A DNA stretch of 64,000 nucleotides from Neckera pumila. Lineage: Eukaryota > Streptophyta > Bryopsida > Hypnales > Neckeraceae. Positions within the stretch are counted from its first letter, which is position 1, and each line of letters begins with the position of its first letter. The notes beneath the pieces are model-generated. The model had not been told where the DNA came from, did not search any database, and saw only the letters and a list, made by a program, of their open reading frames with translations. Shown here piece by piece: positions 11,161 to 22,970 of the stretch. Made by a program: the position numbers and the translations under genes. The DNA lies in NCBI GenBank assembly GCA_963969595.1, contig OZ018413.1, positions 932,501 to 996,500 on the forward strand, written 5' to 3'.

Positions 11161-12940
11161 AATTGATCCAATTCCTTTTGAGGGACTTGTTTGAATTTAT
11201 TTTTGTTAGATATTCTTTCCCAATAGTATTGATGACTTTCTTATACAATAAAATGATAAATCAATGTAGACATTATGTTTTAGCAACTTATGCTCTTTTT
11301 TCTTTATCTAAATTTTCACCATAAAAATGTTCTTTTCTGAATTTTTGTTCAATCAATGAAATGAAACTTATCAAATTTAGTTTAATCTAATTTAAAATTT
11401 TGAATAATTCCTAAAATTGGATTTTTTGTATCAATTGAACTTTGAACCTATTACCATGGAGTGTTGTTTTCTGATTTTAGAATGATGCTTACAAAATAAT
11501 TTGCACTATAATGTTCTATACTATAGTATGCACAAATCTATAGGAAAGTTTTCAAAGTTTTGAGCATATATTACATTTTATAATTTTATATTGTAGTGAC
11601 AATTTGTAGATTGTAGATTGGTATAGCCGATTTTTATTTTGTATTGATGAATATAGGATCTAATTTGTGACAATAGAGTCTATTTGAAGTCACAGTTTAA
11701 ACAATGGTGCAATGAAGTTAAAATGAAAACAATGAAAATTTAAAGCCACAATGAAAATAATGAAAACATTAAATTACACAACAAAAAAATTGAATCCCAT
11801 AGAGAAATTGTCTTTTCAATTGAGGAAGTTGAGATATTTTTTGTAGGAACCAATGGAAACCTTTCAATTACTTTCTAAAATCAAGGCTGTCAAAATTTAT
11901 AATTTAAAATAATATATATATAAAAATTGAAAGGATCTACTTTATAAACATGGTTTCGGATCTACATAGAATCTAGTGTCTTTTCAATTGAAAGATTAGT
12001 AAAAAGGTTTTTGAAGGAATCAATTATGGAAACTTTTGGATGTCAATTAATTTTTGAAAAAAAAGCTATATAAATGTTGAAGGGGCTACTTTGCAACCAT
12101 GGGATTTGAATCTTTGGGTTTTTACATTGATAAACATAGAATTCAACGTTGGCTATTGGGCAACATACACCTCCAAATTCTTACTACTATGCTAAGACTT
12201 CTATGTGAATTGAAGTCTAGAGACTATTAATATTCAAAAAATCAGCCGATAATTATTTTTTGAAACTTCATTTTACAGGTACCTATGAATGTTGTCTTTG
12301 TAAATATTTTTCAGAGATTTGATTATAAGTCTTTGTTAGTTGTAAAAAATTTACATTATTCTAAGTTTTTTTTAATAATTGTGAATTTTTAAATTTGAAG
12401 TGAAATAATTTATATTAAATGCAATATATGCTCAAAATTTTTGAAGATCTCATCATAGGTATATATTATAGTATAAAAGACCATGGCGCATTTTTTATTG
12501 TATCATTCTAGAATTAGGATATTAGCACTCAATGGTTGTAAATTCGTTTTTTCAAATTGTTGGTTAGTATTTCCAAAAAATTCTATATTTAAAGTAGAAT
12601 TATATATAAATAGTCAAAGAATATCAATAAAATATTTGATTTCCAATAGAAATCTAATGCTTTTTAGACTTCAATATCTATGTGAAAATTTCCACTGCCA
12701 AGGTCTCTTGATCCAAAAACACCTCTCCTTTTGTTGAGTCATTGGTAGTGTAGAGGGAGTTGAGCTCCTGGTGAACTGTTTCTTTTTTATTCAAAAATTT
12801 AGATTTTTCAAAATTTTAACAAAAAGAAGTGAAATTTACAACTACTAAAAGACATGTAACTAAATTTGTGAAAAATAAATATACGAAGACACATTAATAG
12901 GTAGCCGCAAAATTAAGTTTGAAGAAATGGTTATAAGTTA
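11161..12940. repeat. AT-rich DNA with a diverged direct repeat
   Basis: Two related segments lie in direct order, about 11808-11952 and 11979-12101. Both run TGTCTTTTCAATTGA, then GGAA(C)CAAT..GGAAAC, and end with a (G)GATCTACTTT/GGCTACTTT..CATGG block. The rest is featureless AT-rich sequence without genes. Confidence 0.4.
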
Positions 12941-13017
12941 GGCTTGTCTTTTCAAGGACGGACCCACTATCTCATGGAAAGATGTTGTCACCACTGTTAA
13001 AATGTCCCCCTTCCCTG

Positions 13018-13118
13018 CCGTTGATCTAGCCATACCTCCTTCCCTACCGTTGATTTGCTTCACTTAGAAAACCAAAGGCCGTTGATGTGCACATGGTGGA
13101 CTGTCCACCGCCGTTGAT
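13018..13118 (+). repeat. Four CCGTTGAT repeats
   Basis: The octamer CCGTTGAT occurs at 13018, 13047, 13079 and 13111, spaced 29, 32 and 32 bases, in a locally GC-richer patch (12950-13300). Nearby, GAGAAGGCGCCTACGTT and GAGAAGGTGCCTACGTT repeat side by side. The patch may be a relic of an LTR or of a repeat leader; no coding potential is seen. Confidence 0.5.
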
Positions 13119-13309
13119 AGTTCAGGCGTTCAGACAAGGAGAAGGCGCCTACGTTGGAGAAGGTGCCTACGTTTTTCAAGAGAGCAACCTTTGAGAGCAA
13201 CCTCAGTTTTTAAGGAGTGGGATTTGAAATAGCTTGTCTATAGAGATTTGCAAGAGTGCAACCTTTGACGACCATTTTGACTTCTTCGGATTTTTGAGCT
13301 TTTCAACTT

Positions 13310-14900
13310 CAACTTCGGATTTGTAGGCAGTTACATTCCCATGACCTCCTTTCATTTATAAACTCGTCTTGTATATTGCATCAAACATTGTTTTTGACTA
13401 TGCGGAATTCTTAGTAGTGCAAATAATTTAAAAACATTCAACAAGTGCAATGTTTGTCTGAATGCACAACAGAAAGTCAATGCAATTTTAAAACTAAACA
13501 TCAACCTTGCTCTTTACAGAATTCCTCGTAGACAAAATTTGATTCTTGACAGACATATAAACCTCAAAGAAGACATTGAGCATTTGAAAACACAAAGAAG
13601 TATAGTTGCTAGCTTGCACTTACAAAAACAACACTTGCACTTTGAAGATGGAAGCGTTGGCTACATGTTTATTGTGCTTTGATTGAAATAATAAATTAGG
13701 GTGTCCAAAGTAGTGATGGCAAGACTATGAAGAATAAATTGTAGTCTCTCATTAGATCATTCTTATTTTGTTTTCTGTAGAATTGAAATTTTAATGAATT
13801 TAGGGTTTGCCGCGGCAAAAAAGAATTGAGGAGGAAGGAAAATAAATTTGGAGATTGAGTGTTTTAACGTAGGAAATTGGAAATGATTTTTGTCCGATGG
13901 CTACATGCCACAAGTACAATAATTATTCATCAACTATCCATTCAAAAGATTGAATACTTGAGGTCGCCAAAACATGTATGTGACTATCCACTCAAAAGAC
14001 AGTACCCACAACCAGTGATTTTAAGCCTCACTGCTTATTACTCAATTTTCTATCATTTTGCAACTAGATATGAATTGAATTTTTGATATTTATTTTGTAG
14101 AGATGGAACTCCATGTCTTCTAAACTTTATAACTTTTTTAGTTTTTTTGGTGAAAAATTATTTTTTTGAGAAATTTTGAAGAAAAGTGAAGAAAAATCAT
14201 ATCAAATAGAAAAATATTTCAAACAATCTAAAAATTTCACCATGTGTGTATATTACAGAGACAAACATTGTAGTGTAAATTCAATTTCCGTATCATTCTA
14301 TAATTATAAAATAATAGACATTGAAAATGCATTCAAAGTTCAAATTGCAATAAAATATTCTATCTTAGAAATTTTCTTAAAATTCAAATTGAAGTAGAAA
14401 CTAGAGTAGATGACCTTCATTTTGTTAATTGAATTCAAATTCAAAATATGTCATTTTTGTGAAGAGATTTTAGATTTAGAGCAAGGAGCAACAACTTCCC
14501 AAAATACACTAAAATAGCATATTTTGTGATTTGTTTTTTTTACTAACTTCTCATTCACTTGAATGCAAATACTAGAAAGACTACAAACTCATTTGAAGAT
14601 TCTTCATAACCCACCATGGAAGGTCAACAAAAAGAAAATGGATGAAAAAATGTTTCTAACCTCTGTGTAGACCTCAAAATAGTCATCCAAAAACCGCAAT
14701 ATGGTGCTGGCGTCACTTCTAGGTTAAAAGTCTATAGACTTTAGTTGACCAGGAAGTTTTTACAACTTTGAATTTATTATGCTAGACTCTAGAGGTGCAT
14801 GTTGACCAATAGTGGGTGTTGAATCCTATATTTGCCAATATGGAAATCCCAAAGATTTTGGTTCTTTCGGTTGCAAAGTGGACCCTACATTCCACTCATT
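13310..14900. other. AT-rich intergenic DNA
   Basis: Only short chance ORFs are present. A palindrome TTTGCCGCGGCAAA lies at about 13805. No gene or bounded repeat is supported. Confidence 0.45.
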
Positions 14901-14904
14901 TTCA

Positions 14905-15121
14905 TTAGAAGGGATTTGAGAGTGTTGGGACACTACAAGTTCCCCTATGTTCCCAGACTGTGGGAATGCAGCTGTAGCAGTTGGCTGATGTGGCACAGCG
15001 ACTACCACTTCATTTTTGAAAGAAAAAAAAACTCTAGCACGCCCGTACTGCCGTTCATTGAATTTGGGCAGATTGGAAAACAGGCCTGAAACAGTCTCCA
15101 AGGCCCCCAAATCCCCTCTAA
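14905..15121 (+). mobile_element. TTAG..CTAA short-TIR element, copy K1
   Basis: The ends TTAGAAGGGATTTGAGAG and, reverse-complemented, TTAGAGGGGATTTGGGGG form an imperfect inverted repeat of about 24 bp. Inside is a small hairpin TTCCCAGACTGTGGGAA followed by GCTGATGTGGCACAG. Related copies lie at 52264-52542 (same orientation) and 9370-9629 (inverted). The size (217 bp), lack of an ORF and inverted ends fit a MITE. No clear target duplication is visible. Confidence 0.62.
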
Positions 15122-16206
15122 AGTTTAAAGTCCCATTGTTTGCCTAAAAAACTTTCAACTCTTGTTGTTTAAAAAGTTAAAAATTTCAATCCAAAATTTC
15201 TAGCCTTGGTTTAGGAAATCAATAGAGCTCCAAAGGTACCCTTTGATTTCCTTGAAGAAATTTTCAACTCCCTTGATCGAAAAGCCGCTTAATTCTATGA
15301 AGGCTTTGATTTTAGTCATTTGGCTTTCAATTTCCATTATTTTGCCATGGCTTCAAAGTTCCTTTTGACATCAATTTCATCTTGGTTTCTAGCCTGGCTT
15401 CATTTAATTATTTCCATCATGCCTTGGTTCTATCATTTTGGTCATGTCTTCAATTATAGGCATGGCTTCAATTGCACTCCAAGGTTGCAAAGTGAACCTT
15501 ATAATTTTCAATATATAAATACTATAAGTTCACTCCAAAAATCAACAAAATTAGTTCAAAATTAAACTTCATCACTAGAATTATAGTGATTTCTAATTAT
15601 TTTTTTATTTTTATTTTTATTTTTATTTTTTTAAAACAAAAATGATTACTACCCCTGTCTCAAAATGATCTTCCTACTTAACAAAATGTTTTGGATTAAG
15701 GCTAAAAATAACATTTTAGAAACCAATTTTGCGCTATAACTAGAGTTTGGTGCATTCTTGGCATTTTTAAAAGTTTGAGCTTGAGAACCTTTTGCAAAGT
15801 GTACTTTTGATATATTGAAAAGTAGAATATTTTAGGCATTTTCAAAGAGCACCACTAGTCAATTAATTATTGAGTGTAAGGTTGTCTTTTTTATGCAACT
15901 AATATATGCCGAAGACCACATGTGGCCCTTTGCTTTGCCTCCCATAGCTTCATCTCTTTCAATTGGGCAATATTCAAAGAGATGCAAAAAAATAAGAATG
16001 AACAGTGTTAATCAACCCCGCTTAAGTCATTGCATTTGTCTTTTGAATGATGATTATATAGATGGTAGGAACATTCTATTTGGATTTGTTTTGTTGATCC
16101 CAAATCAAAACCAAATTTGACCAATTCGCAATGTCACAAAGTGCACAGAAAAGATTGTTTTGGGACAAAGGGAGTAGTTTATAAGGTCATACATACATAT
16201 ACTCCA
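15122..16206. other. AT-rich intergenic DNA
   Basis: I see no gene. There is a TTTTTATTTTTATT run near 15600 and otherwise unremarkable sequence. Confidence 0.45.
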
Positions 16207-18108
16207 TTCACCCCTAAAGCCATATTGTCTCATAGGGAGATAGTTGAAAATGGATTTTGGATAGGCTCCTACAGCCTCAATATTTGTTATTTTTTTTCTA
16301 ATTTTTTTGTGAAAATAGAAAATTACACAAGCTTTACACAAATATAATTTTCATTTCAATTGATGCTCAAAAGCAGGAGTGATGGCGTAAAAAGTCATTA
16401 TTCTAGGTTTGATGGTAAAAATATTTCCCATAGAAATTTTTTTTATTAAAATAATTTTTTAAAAATTGAAAAATTTGTTTCTCCTAGATTGTAATTTTTT
16501 CTACATGAAAAGCTTTGATTTTTTCCATTTGGACTTCTTCGATGAACATTATAGGCAATCTTATTTCTTGGGCAATTAAAACATCTTCTTAAGAAAATAA
16601 CTTGTGAGAATTAATTCTAAACTCAAATTTCACAATTTTAGAAAAAAAAAATTTCAAGGATAAAATCTCTTGCTTAAACAATCTCACTGATGAAATGAGT
16701 ATGTTTTATCTTCATCTTAGAGCTATTATCATTTAGTATTTTCTTTAATATTGAACCAACTTCTATTTAATATCTTTTTAATGAATGAAAATTTTAATGA
16801 ATGAATGAAAATGTGTGTTTTTTGGATTTTGTTCCTAGATTCTCAATTCAATTCTTCAATATAAAAAATTAGAAATTCAAAATCAATAGTGCTTTTTTTC
16901 TTAAAATTTAAAATGATTGAAAGCCAAAAAATCTAGTCTAGCAAAGTGCAATTATTTTTTTCTTTACAATAATCCCTGAAGGCCCAAGGCATTTTCTGGC
17001 TCCGAAACCACTCTGAAAACTACTATTTCTGTTGCAATCACTCAAGAAACCAAAAATAATTTTTTTTAGAATCTACCCAAAGGATCTTATACTTCACTTG
17101 TCTTAGATTATTTGGCAAGAATTTCATGAAGTTTGACCATAGGGATTGGAAGATAATTAGCATTTGAAGATGGAAAAAGAAGTTTCTTTGAACTGTGTCT
17201 TGCAATTTCAGATGACTTTGACGGCCACTTGTAGATTTTTTTGGCATTGCACACCATTGGGTAAAAAAATTTTGTATTGAACATTTGAATTGAGAGTTGG
17301 GAAAAAAAAAATCAGAGTGTCAAAATTTGATTTTTATATATAAAAAAATTGTTAAATAGAAGTAGGTCCAAAATTGAATGAAACACTAAATTGTTAATAG
17401 AGCTTAGGTGGAATTAAAACACCATAATCCCAATGGTGGGATTGTTTTTGAAAACAAAATTAACCTTCCAAGAAAAAAATTGGAAAAAAATTGGAAGATT
17501 GCATTCAAAAATGAATTCTATAAGTTTTTTTCTAATGAAGATGCTAAATTGCCCGAAAAACAAGTTTGTCTATAACTTTCTCAATTTGAGTCCAAATAGA
17601 ATGAATCAAAGCTTCAAATGTAGATAAATACATGATCTTTGAGAAAAAAAAAAAAAAAAAAAATACAATTTTTTACAATTTTTTTTCTTCTGCCCAGCAA
17701 GTTGTTTTTTTGACTTTGGGTGGCATAACTTTTGCTCTTGAGCACCGATTGAAAAAAAAATTATATTTTTCAAAAGCTAATGTAATTTCCTATCTTCCAA
17801 AAAAGTTTCCAAAAATCAGGCCAAAATTTCAGGTTACACAAGCCTATCTGAAATCCCAAGTGTCCTTGAGGGGACTTTGGGCCTTTAGAGGTTAAATACA
17901 AATATATTGCAATCTATGCAGTCAAAGTTTCTGAAATTTCTTTCACGCATTTATATACTAGTCTAGTGCATGATCCTACGGTTAGATGTGCAACCAAAAA
18001 TAAAATAAAAAATAAAAGAATAAAAAAAAAGCTTTTTGCACTTTGCAAAAGAAATGGCAATTTGCGTGGTTTTTGATGAAAGTATGACCTTGGGACTTTA
18101 GGGGGTAA
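16207..18108 (-). mobile_element. TTAA-bounded element, copy I, split by J
   Basis: The left border TTCACCCCTAAAGCC (TTAA degraded) and right border TTTAGGGGGTAA delimit an inverted copy. It is interrupted at 16969-17895 by another family member. Removing that insert rejoins the blocks AAAAAATCTAGTC..AAAGTGCAATT and TATTGCAATCTATGCAGTC in the order and spacing of copies A and G. Confidence 0.65.
16969..17895 (+). mobile_element. TTAA-bounded element, copy J, nested in I
   Basis: It starts ATAATCCCTGAAGGCCCAAG and ends GGGCCTTTAGAGGTTAA. The inner blocks CTGAAAACTACTATTTCTG and GGATCTTATACTTCACTTG match copy A in the same orientation. It lies inside copy I at a point where uninterrupted copies read CTTTAAATGC or CTTTAAACGC, so TTAA was the target. 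Confidence 0.68.
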
Positions 18109-18439
18109 TCCTAGAAGATGAATTGTGAAAATCTTTACTGTACAAATGTAAGAGATCTAACTCCAAACTTTTACAAGTATTTAGATGAATGAAAAATCAA
18201 AGATTTTGCATACTTCAAACATGTTTGTATTCATATGTTGTCCCAAATTCTAAACTTCTAGTCCCTGATTAACCATATACTTAATTGAATACCCTGCCTC
18301 ATGCGACTTCAATTTGGGGGACGTTAAACTCGTTCCACAAAGTGCGACAAATAGGGTGGATTTACCCTTGAAAAACATATATTGAGACCTCATTCAAATT
18401 CGCTGGGAGCGGCCTCCTACCTTCAGCACACTGTACAGC

Positions 18440-19560
18440 ACACTCTAGAAATAGCCGGGCTTTTTAGTTTTGTTACTTTTACCCCGGAGAACAAACATTT
18501 ACCCGGCTGGTTCCACGAATAAAATCCGTCCTGCCTTCGATTCTACTGCATCCCTGTATCCCCCCCGGTATCCTCCTCCGCCCTGCACTTGCCGTGGTCA
18601 ACAACCCGACCATATGGTGAGTTATCGACCTGGACCAGGCAGCGCCACCTTTCCACGGAGAGAGCGACGCCCTTTCTCCCCTGCAAGACTCGCTTTAGGA
18701 CCTTCCAACGAAAGAAAGCCAAGCATGTGCTACGAAGTAAGTTACAGCCCTTTTTTTAGGGCTTTTGAAAAAGTGCCAGGATGGTGATCACTTAAAATTT
18801 GGTGAAGCATTTGATTTCTTTGTACATCCATCATTTGTTCCTTTAAACACTTTTCAATCAACTTCATACACTTTTTCATCCAAATTTGACAATTTCATCC
18901 ATATTTTAAATTGGATTGAAACTTTTCTGGCGAAAAAAAGATTGTTTTTTTCTAGTGAAAAGTTGGATTTTCACTATGAAATGGTGCTTTCTGGTTCCAT
19001 TTTGCCCCCCCAAAAAAGGGCTGGTAAGTTACGAAGTAAGTTATGAACCCCTTTCCTTCCTTCCCAACTGAGCTCCCAAGTCCCGATTAGTTCGTCTGTC
19101 GGTCTTCCAATTCGGAACGGAAGGGCCGGGGGAAGAGAAAGAACTGAAGTCCGTCCGTCCCAGACTCCCAGGGACTTCAGTTGGCAAACTCCACTAAGCT
19201 TACTAGTAAGTTACTGTTCCCGGTTGAAACCGGGTTGGACCCAAAAGGACATTCATGTTCCCCCCCGCTTTTGCCTTTGGACTTCGCACTTCGGACTTGC
19301 AATTCCAAAGGAGGAAGAAAGGAGACTGAAAGGCAGCACACAGGTGCTGTCTGAAAATCGTTAAAAACTGAATGCCTGATTCCCTTGCTTCTTTGTACTG
19401 TTTCCTCTATCAATGGAAATTGTCCATGTGTAAAAGAAGTCAGGCACAGGGCGGGCACCGGCTACGCTATCTTCCCAACTAAAATACGAGACTTGGGTGG
19501 GCAAGCAGTTGACAAACCTTAATTTCCAAATCAACTTGGAGGCCTCTCCGGACACAGGAA
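18440..19560. other. GC-richer island, possibly organelle-derived
   Basis: The composition changes sharply here compared with both flanks, with runs such as CCCCCCCGG, GGGCCGGGGGAAG and CCGTCCGTCCC. The short motif AAGTAAGTTA recurs. No ORF looks like a conserved protein. The texture resembles plant mitochondrial spacer DNA, but this is only an impression. A hAT element interrupts it at 18745-19023. Confidence 0.3.
18745..19023. mobile_element. hAT-type MITE with perfect 8-bp TSD
   Basis: Both ends are CAGCCCTTTTTT (right end reverse-complemented), and GTAAGTTA is duplicated exactly at 18737-18744 and 19024-19031. An 8-bp duplication with CA-initial inverted ends is the hAT signature. The 279-bp inside is AT-rich with no transposase. 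Removing it leaves the host sequence with two tandem copies of ACGAAGTAAGTT. Confidence 0.8.
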
Positions 19561-19565
19561 CATAG

Positions 19566-20492
19566 TTAACCCCTAAAGGATCGAGGCCCTTTTTCTGCCA
19601 AAAAACACTCAAAACTGCCATTTCTATAGCAAAAAGTAAAAAAATTTGAAAAATGTTTTTTTTCCACATCTAACCATAGGATCTTACACCTAACTAGTAT
19701 GAGAGTGTGTGGAAAAAATTTCAGAACTTTTGACCGCACAGATTGCAAGATCTCTGCGTTTAAAGTGGAAAAAACAAGTTTTTCAGCACATTGTGGAACT
19801 AGATTTTTTGACTTTGAACATTTTTAACTTTATTTTTTTGCACTACAGAGTTTTGAGATTTTAATGTTTATACTGGAGAATTGAGTTGAGAATCTAGCCA
19901 AAAAAAAAGGTTCAAATTAACTTAATTTTTATTATTAAAAAAATTGTTAAGTAGAAGTAGGTACGTTATAGAAGGAAAATCTAAAATATTTATATATTTT
20001 AGGTGGAATTAAAATGCACTAATCACAATGGTGAGATTGTTCTAGCAAGTAAACTAAACCATGCAAAAAAAAAGAATTTGAAAAATTTGAAAAATTACAT
20101 TCAGAAATGAATCTACAAGTTATTTTTTTTAAAAAGATGCTCTAACTGCCCGAAAAACAAGAATGTCCATAACTTTCTCATACAAAATTCTAATGAAATG
20201 AATCAAAGCTTTCTGGATAGACAAAAATATAATCTATGAGAAAAAAATACTTAAGAAAAAAAAAAAAAATTGCAAATTTTTTTTGCTGCCCGATGTCCGT
20301 TGTTTTGAGCTTATTTGGTCATAACTTTTGTTCCCGAGCACTAATTGTGAAAAAAATTATATTCCCATGAAGCTTATCAGCTTTTCTACCTCCAAAAAAA
20401 GTTTCAAAAAATCAGAAAAAAATTTCAACCCGTAGGTACCTGCCCAAAAATGCATTTGTCCCCCGAAGGGACAATGGTCCTTTAGGGGTTAA
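19566..20492 (+). mobile_element. TTAA-bounded element, copy A (reference)
   Basis: This copy has perfect TTAA borders and ends TTAACCCCTAAAGGATC and (reverse-complemented) TTAACCCCTAAAGGACCA. Key inner blocks are CTCAAAACTGCCATTTCTA, ATAGGATCTTACACC, GTGGAAAAAATTTCAGAA, GACCGCACAGATTGCAAGA, ATGTCCATAACTTTCTCAT and CCGTAGGTACCTGCC. Next to the right end sits a hairpin, TTTGTCCCCCGAAGGGACAA. Its 927 bp hold no ORF of note. Confidence 0.8.
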
Positions 20493-22039
20493 GGTAGGGG
20501 GCTGCAAAACCGCTCATTTAAGGTTGGCCCACCTTTTTTGTGTGTTTCCTTAGATGGGAATATATTAGCTCATTTTTCAAACAAAGAGAAATAGGTGTAG
20601 GATGTAATTTCTATTAGTGATTTCATGTTTTTCAAAGCATTATTGAATTATCCTTATAAATTTTCAAATGAGTTGTGTGGTAGGCACTTATCTTTTGACA
20701 ATTCACTTGCAACTTGCAAACAGACATGGAGAAAGCAAGAAGGGATTGGCTCTTGCAATGGGAAAGATACTTTATTCCTCAATCCACTCAATAACTATAG
20801 TGGTCAATTTAAGGATCACCTCATATCCATTTTAGAGCTAATTATAGGGGCGGTTCTTAACCTTTGAGCGCCTCAATGCCTCAAATCTGGCCTCTCAATT
20901 TTAAAAGATTGCCCTATTTGACTATTAGAATCTTTTCAATGCTAAGGTCAAATCATTTGTCCATTCCCTGCAACTCCGGGCTTGTCTCTAGTACCAATTA
21001 GTACGGTCATTTTTTGTGAATCTTGTTGAAGCGACTGTTTAATTGGAATGAGTTCAAAAGGGTCCGGATTTCAATACACGTGCTTGGGCGCTTAGGGGTT
21101 AATGCCCAAGCGGTTTTCAAGCCTCATACTTTAGTTCATGCCATACAAAATGGTTCAAGCACTTCACAAAAAAAATATATTTAACCCTTAATCCTTAAAG
21201 GATATGACCCCATGACAAAGGTGTTTACCAAAACTGCTAATAAGTGCATTCTTTCTTTCTAAAGTGAACAATGAATTCATCCATCAACCACTTTTTGGCC
21301 TCAACATACTTCAAAGGTTAAAAGACATTGCATCTATGCTTAAATTTTGGTGGTATTCAAGAGCAAACTTAAAGCAAAAAAACTTGCTAATTCCACTTGG
21401 AGAAATTCAAATTTACCTTGTTTTATTTTCTATTCCATGGTTTATATGATATTATTTGGATAACTGTTAGATTCATATAAGAAGTATTTGATTTTATTTT
21501 ATGAAAAATATTGCAATAATTTCTAAAGCGGTGGAACTTTGGATCAAGGCCTTGGATCACTCAAATCTGTTTCACTTATATTTACAAATATAAGTCTTAA
21601 CAATGAGACATATATGGTTAGCATGAGATAGCAATTTTTAATTTACTACAGTTAAAAATAGGAAGGATTTTCAATCGTTCATAATTTCTGAGCCAACCAC
21701 TTCATCACTAAATAGATTGTAAAGAAGGAATCATGTTTGAACTTTATGCGGTAATCTCTTAGATATGGGTTGTAAATTTTTGACGTTGATTTTCAAGAAG
21801 ATAACTTCAAGGTTATATAACTAAAATTTTAATTTCATATATTTTGTCTCTTTGGAAAATTTTGCCCATCTTTGTCAATACAGTGTTGTTTTGTCAAAAT
21901 GGCCAAAGAGATTTGTAATGTGTATTTAGTATTTGTCTAAAGTCATTGTTATTGAATTTAAGAAACTAAAAATTTCATAAATGTTTATATACTGGTCTTG
22001 GAGTACGTTTAATCCGTGTTAATTTGTCAAACAATTATT
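20493..22039. other. Intergenic AT-rich DNA
   Basis: I find no supported gene. A partial look-alike of the family end (CTTAGGGGTTAATGCCC) lies near 21090, but without a partner. Confidence 0.4.
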
Positions 22040-22970
22040 TTAACCCCTAAAGGACCAAGGCATTTTTTTGCCAAAAACTCTCAAAACTGCCATTTCTAGA
22101 GCAAAGAGTAAAAAAATTTGAAAATTGTTTCTTTTGCACATCCAACCATGGGATCTTATACCTAACTAGTATGACAATGTGTGAAAAAAATTTCAGAATT
22201 TTTGACCACACAGATTGCAAGACATCTGCATTTGAAGTGAAAAAACAACATTTCCAGCACATTGTGGGACTAGATTTTTTGACTTTGAACATTTTTAACT
22301 TAAATGTTTTGCACTATAGAGTTTTGAGCTTTAAATCTTTATAGTGGAGAATTGAGTTGAGAGTCTACGAAAAAAAAAGAAATTTTCAGTAACACTTAAT
22401 TTTCATTCTTAAAAAAATTGTTATTTAGAAGATAGTACAAGATAGAACGAAAATCTAAAATATTAATTTCTTTTAGATGGAATTAAAATGCACTAATTCC
22501 AATGGTGAGATCATTCTAGCAAGAAAATTAAACCACATGGAACTTTTTTTTTTCAAAAAATTGCAAAAATTGCATTCCAAAATGAATCCTACAAGTTATT
22601 TTTTTCAAAAATATTCTCTAATTGCCTGAAATACAAGATTGTCCATAACTTTCTCATAAAAAATCCAAATGAAATGAATCAAAGCTTTCCAAATAGGCAA
22701 AAATATAACATATAAGGAAAAGAAAATTTAAGAAAATAATTAAATTTTTTGCAAAATTTTTTTGCTGCTCTTTCTCCCCTGTTTTGAGCTTATTTGGGCA
22801 TAACTTTTATTGCCGCGCACCAATTGAAAAAAAAATTATATTTCCACAAAGCTTATTATTTTTTCTATCTTCAAAAAAAGTTTCAAAAAATCACAACAAA
22901 ATTTTAGCCCGTAGGTACCTGTCCAAATCCCATTTGTCCTCCAAACAGACAATGGTCCTTTAGGGGTTAA
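22040..22970 (+). mobile_element. TTAA-bounded element, copy B
   Basis: It starts TTAACCCCTAAAGGACCAAG and ends TCCTTTAGGGGTTAA, 931 bp, in the same orientation as copy A with the same block order. The hairpin by the right end is degraded (TTTGTCCTCCAAACAGACAA). There is no coding capacity. Confidence 0.8.

Noticed and set aside
21080..21110. Additional TTAA-family end (CTTAGGGGTTAATGCCC)
   Set aside because: Only one end-like motif is seen, without inner blocks or a partner end within 1 kb.
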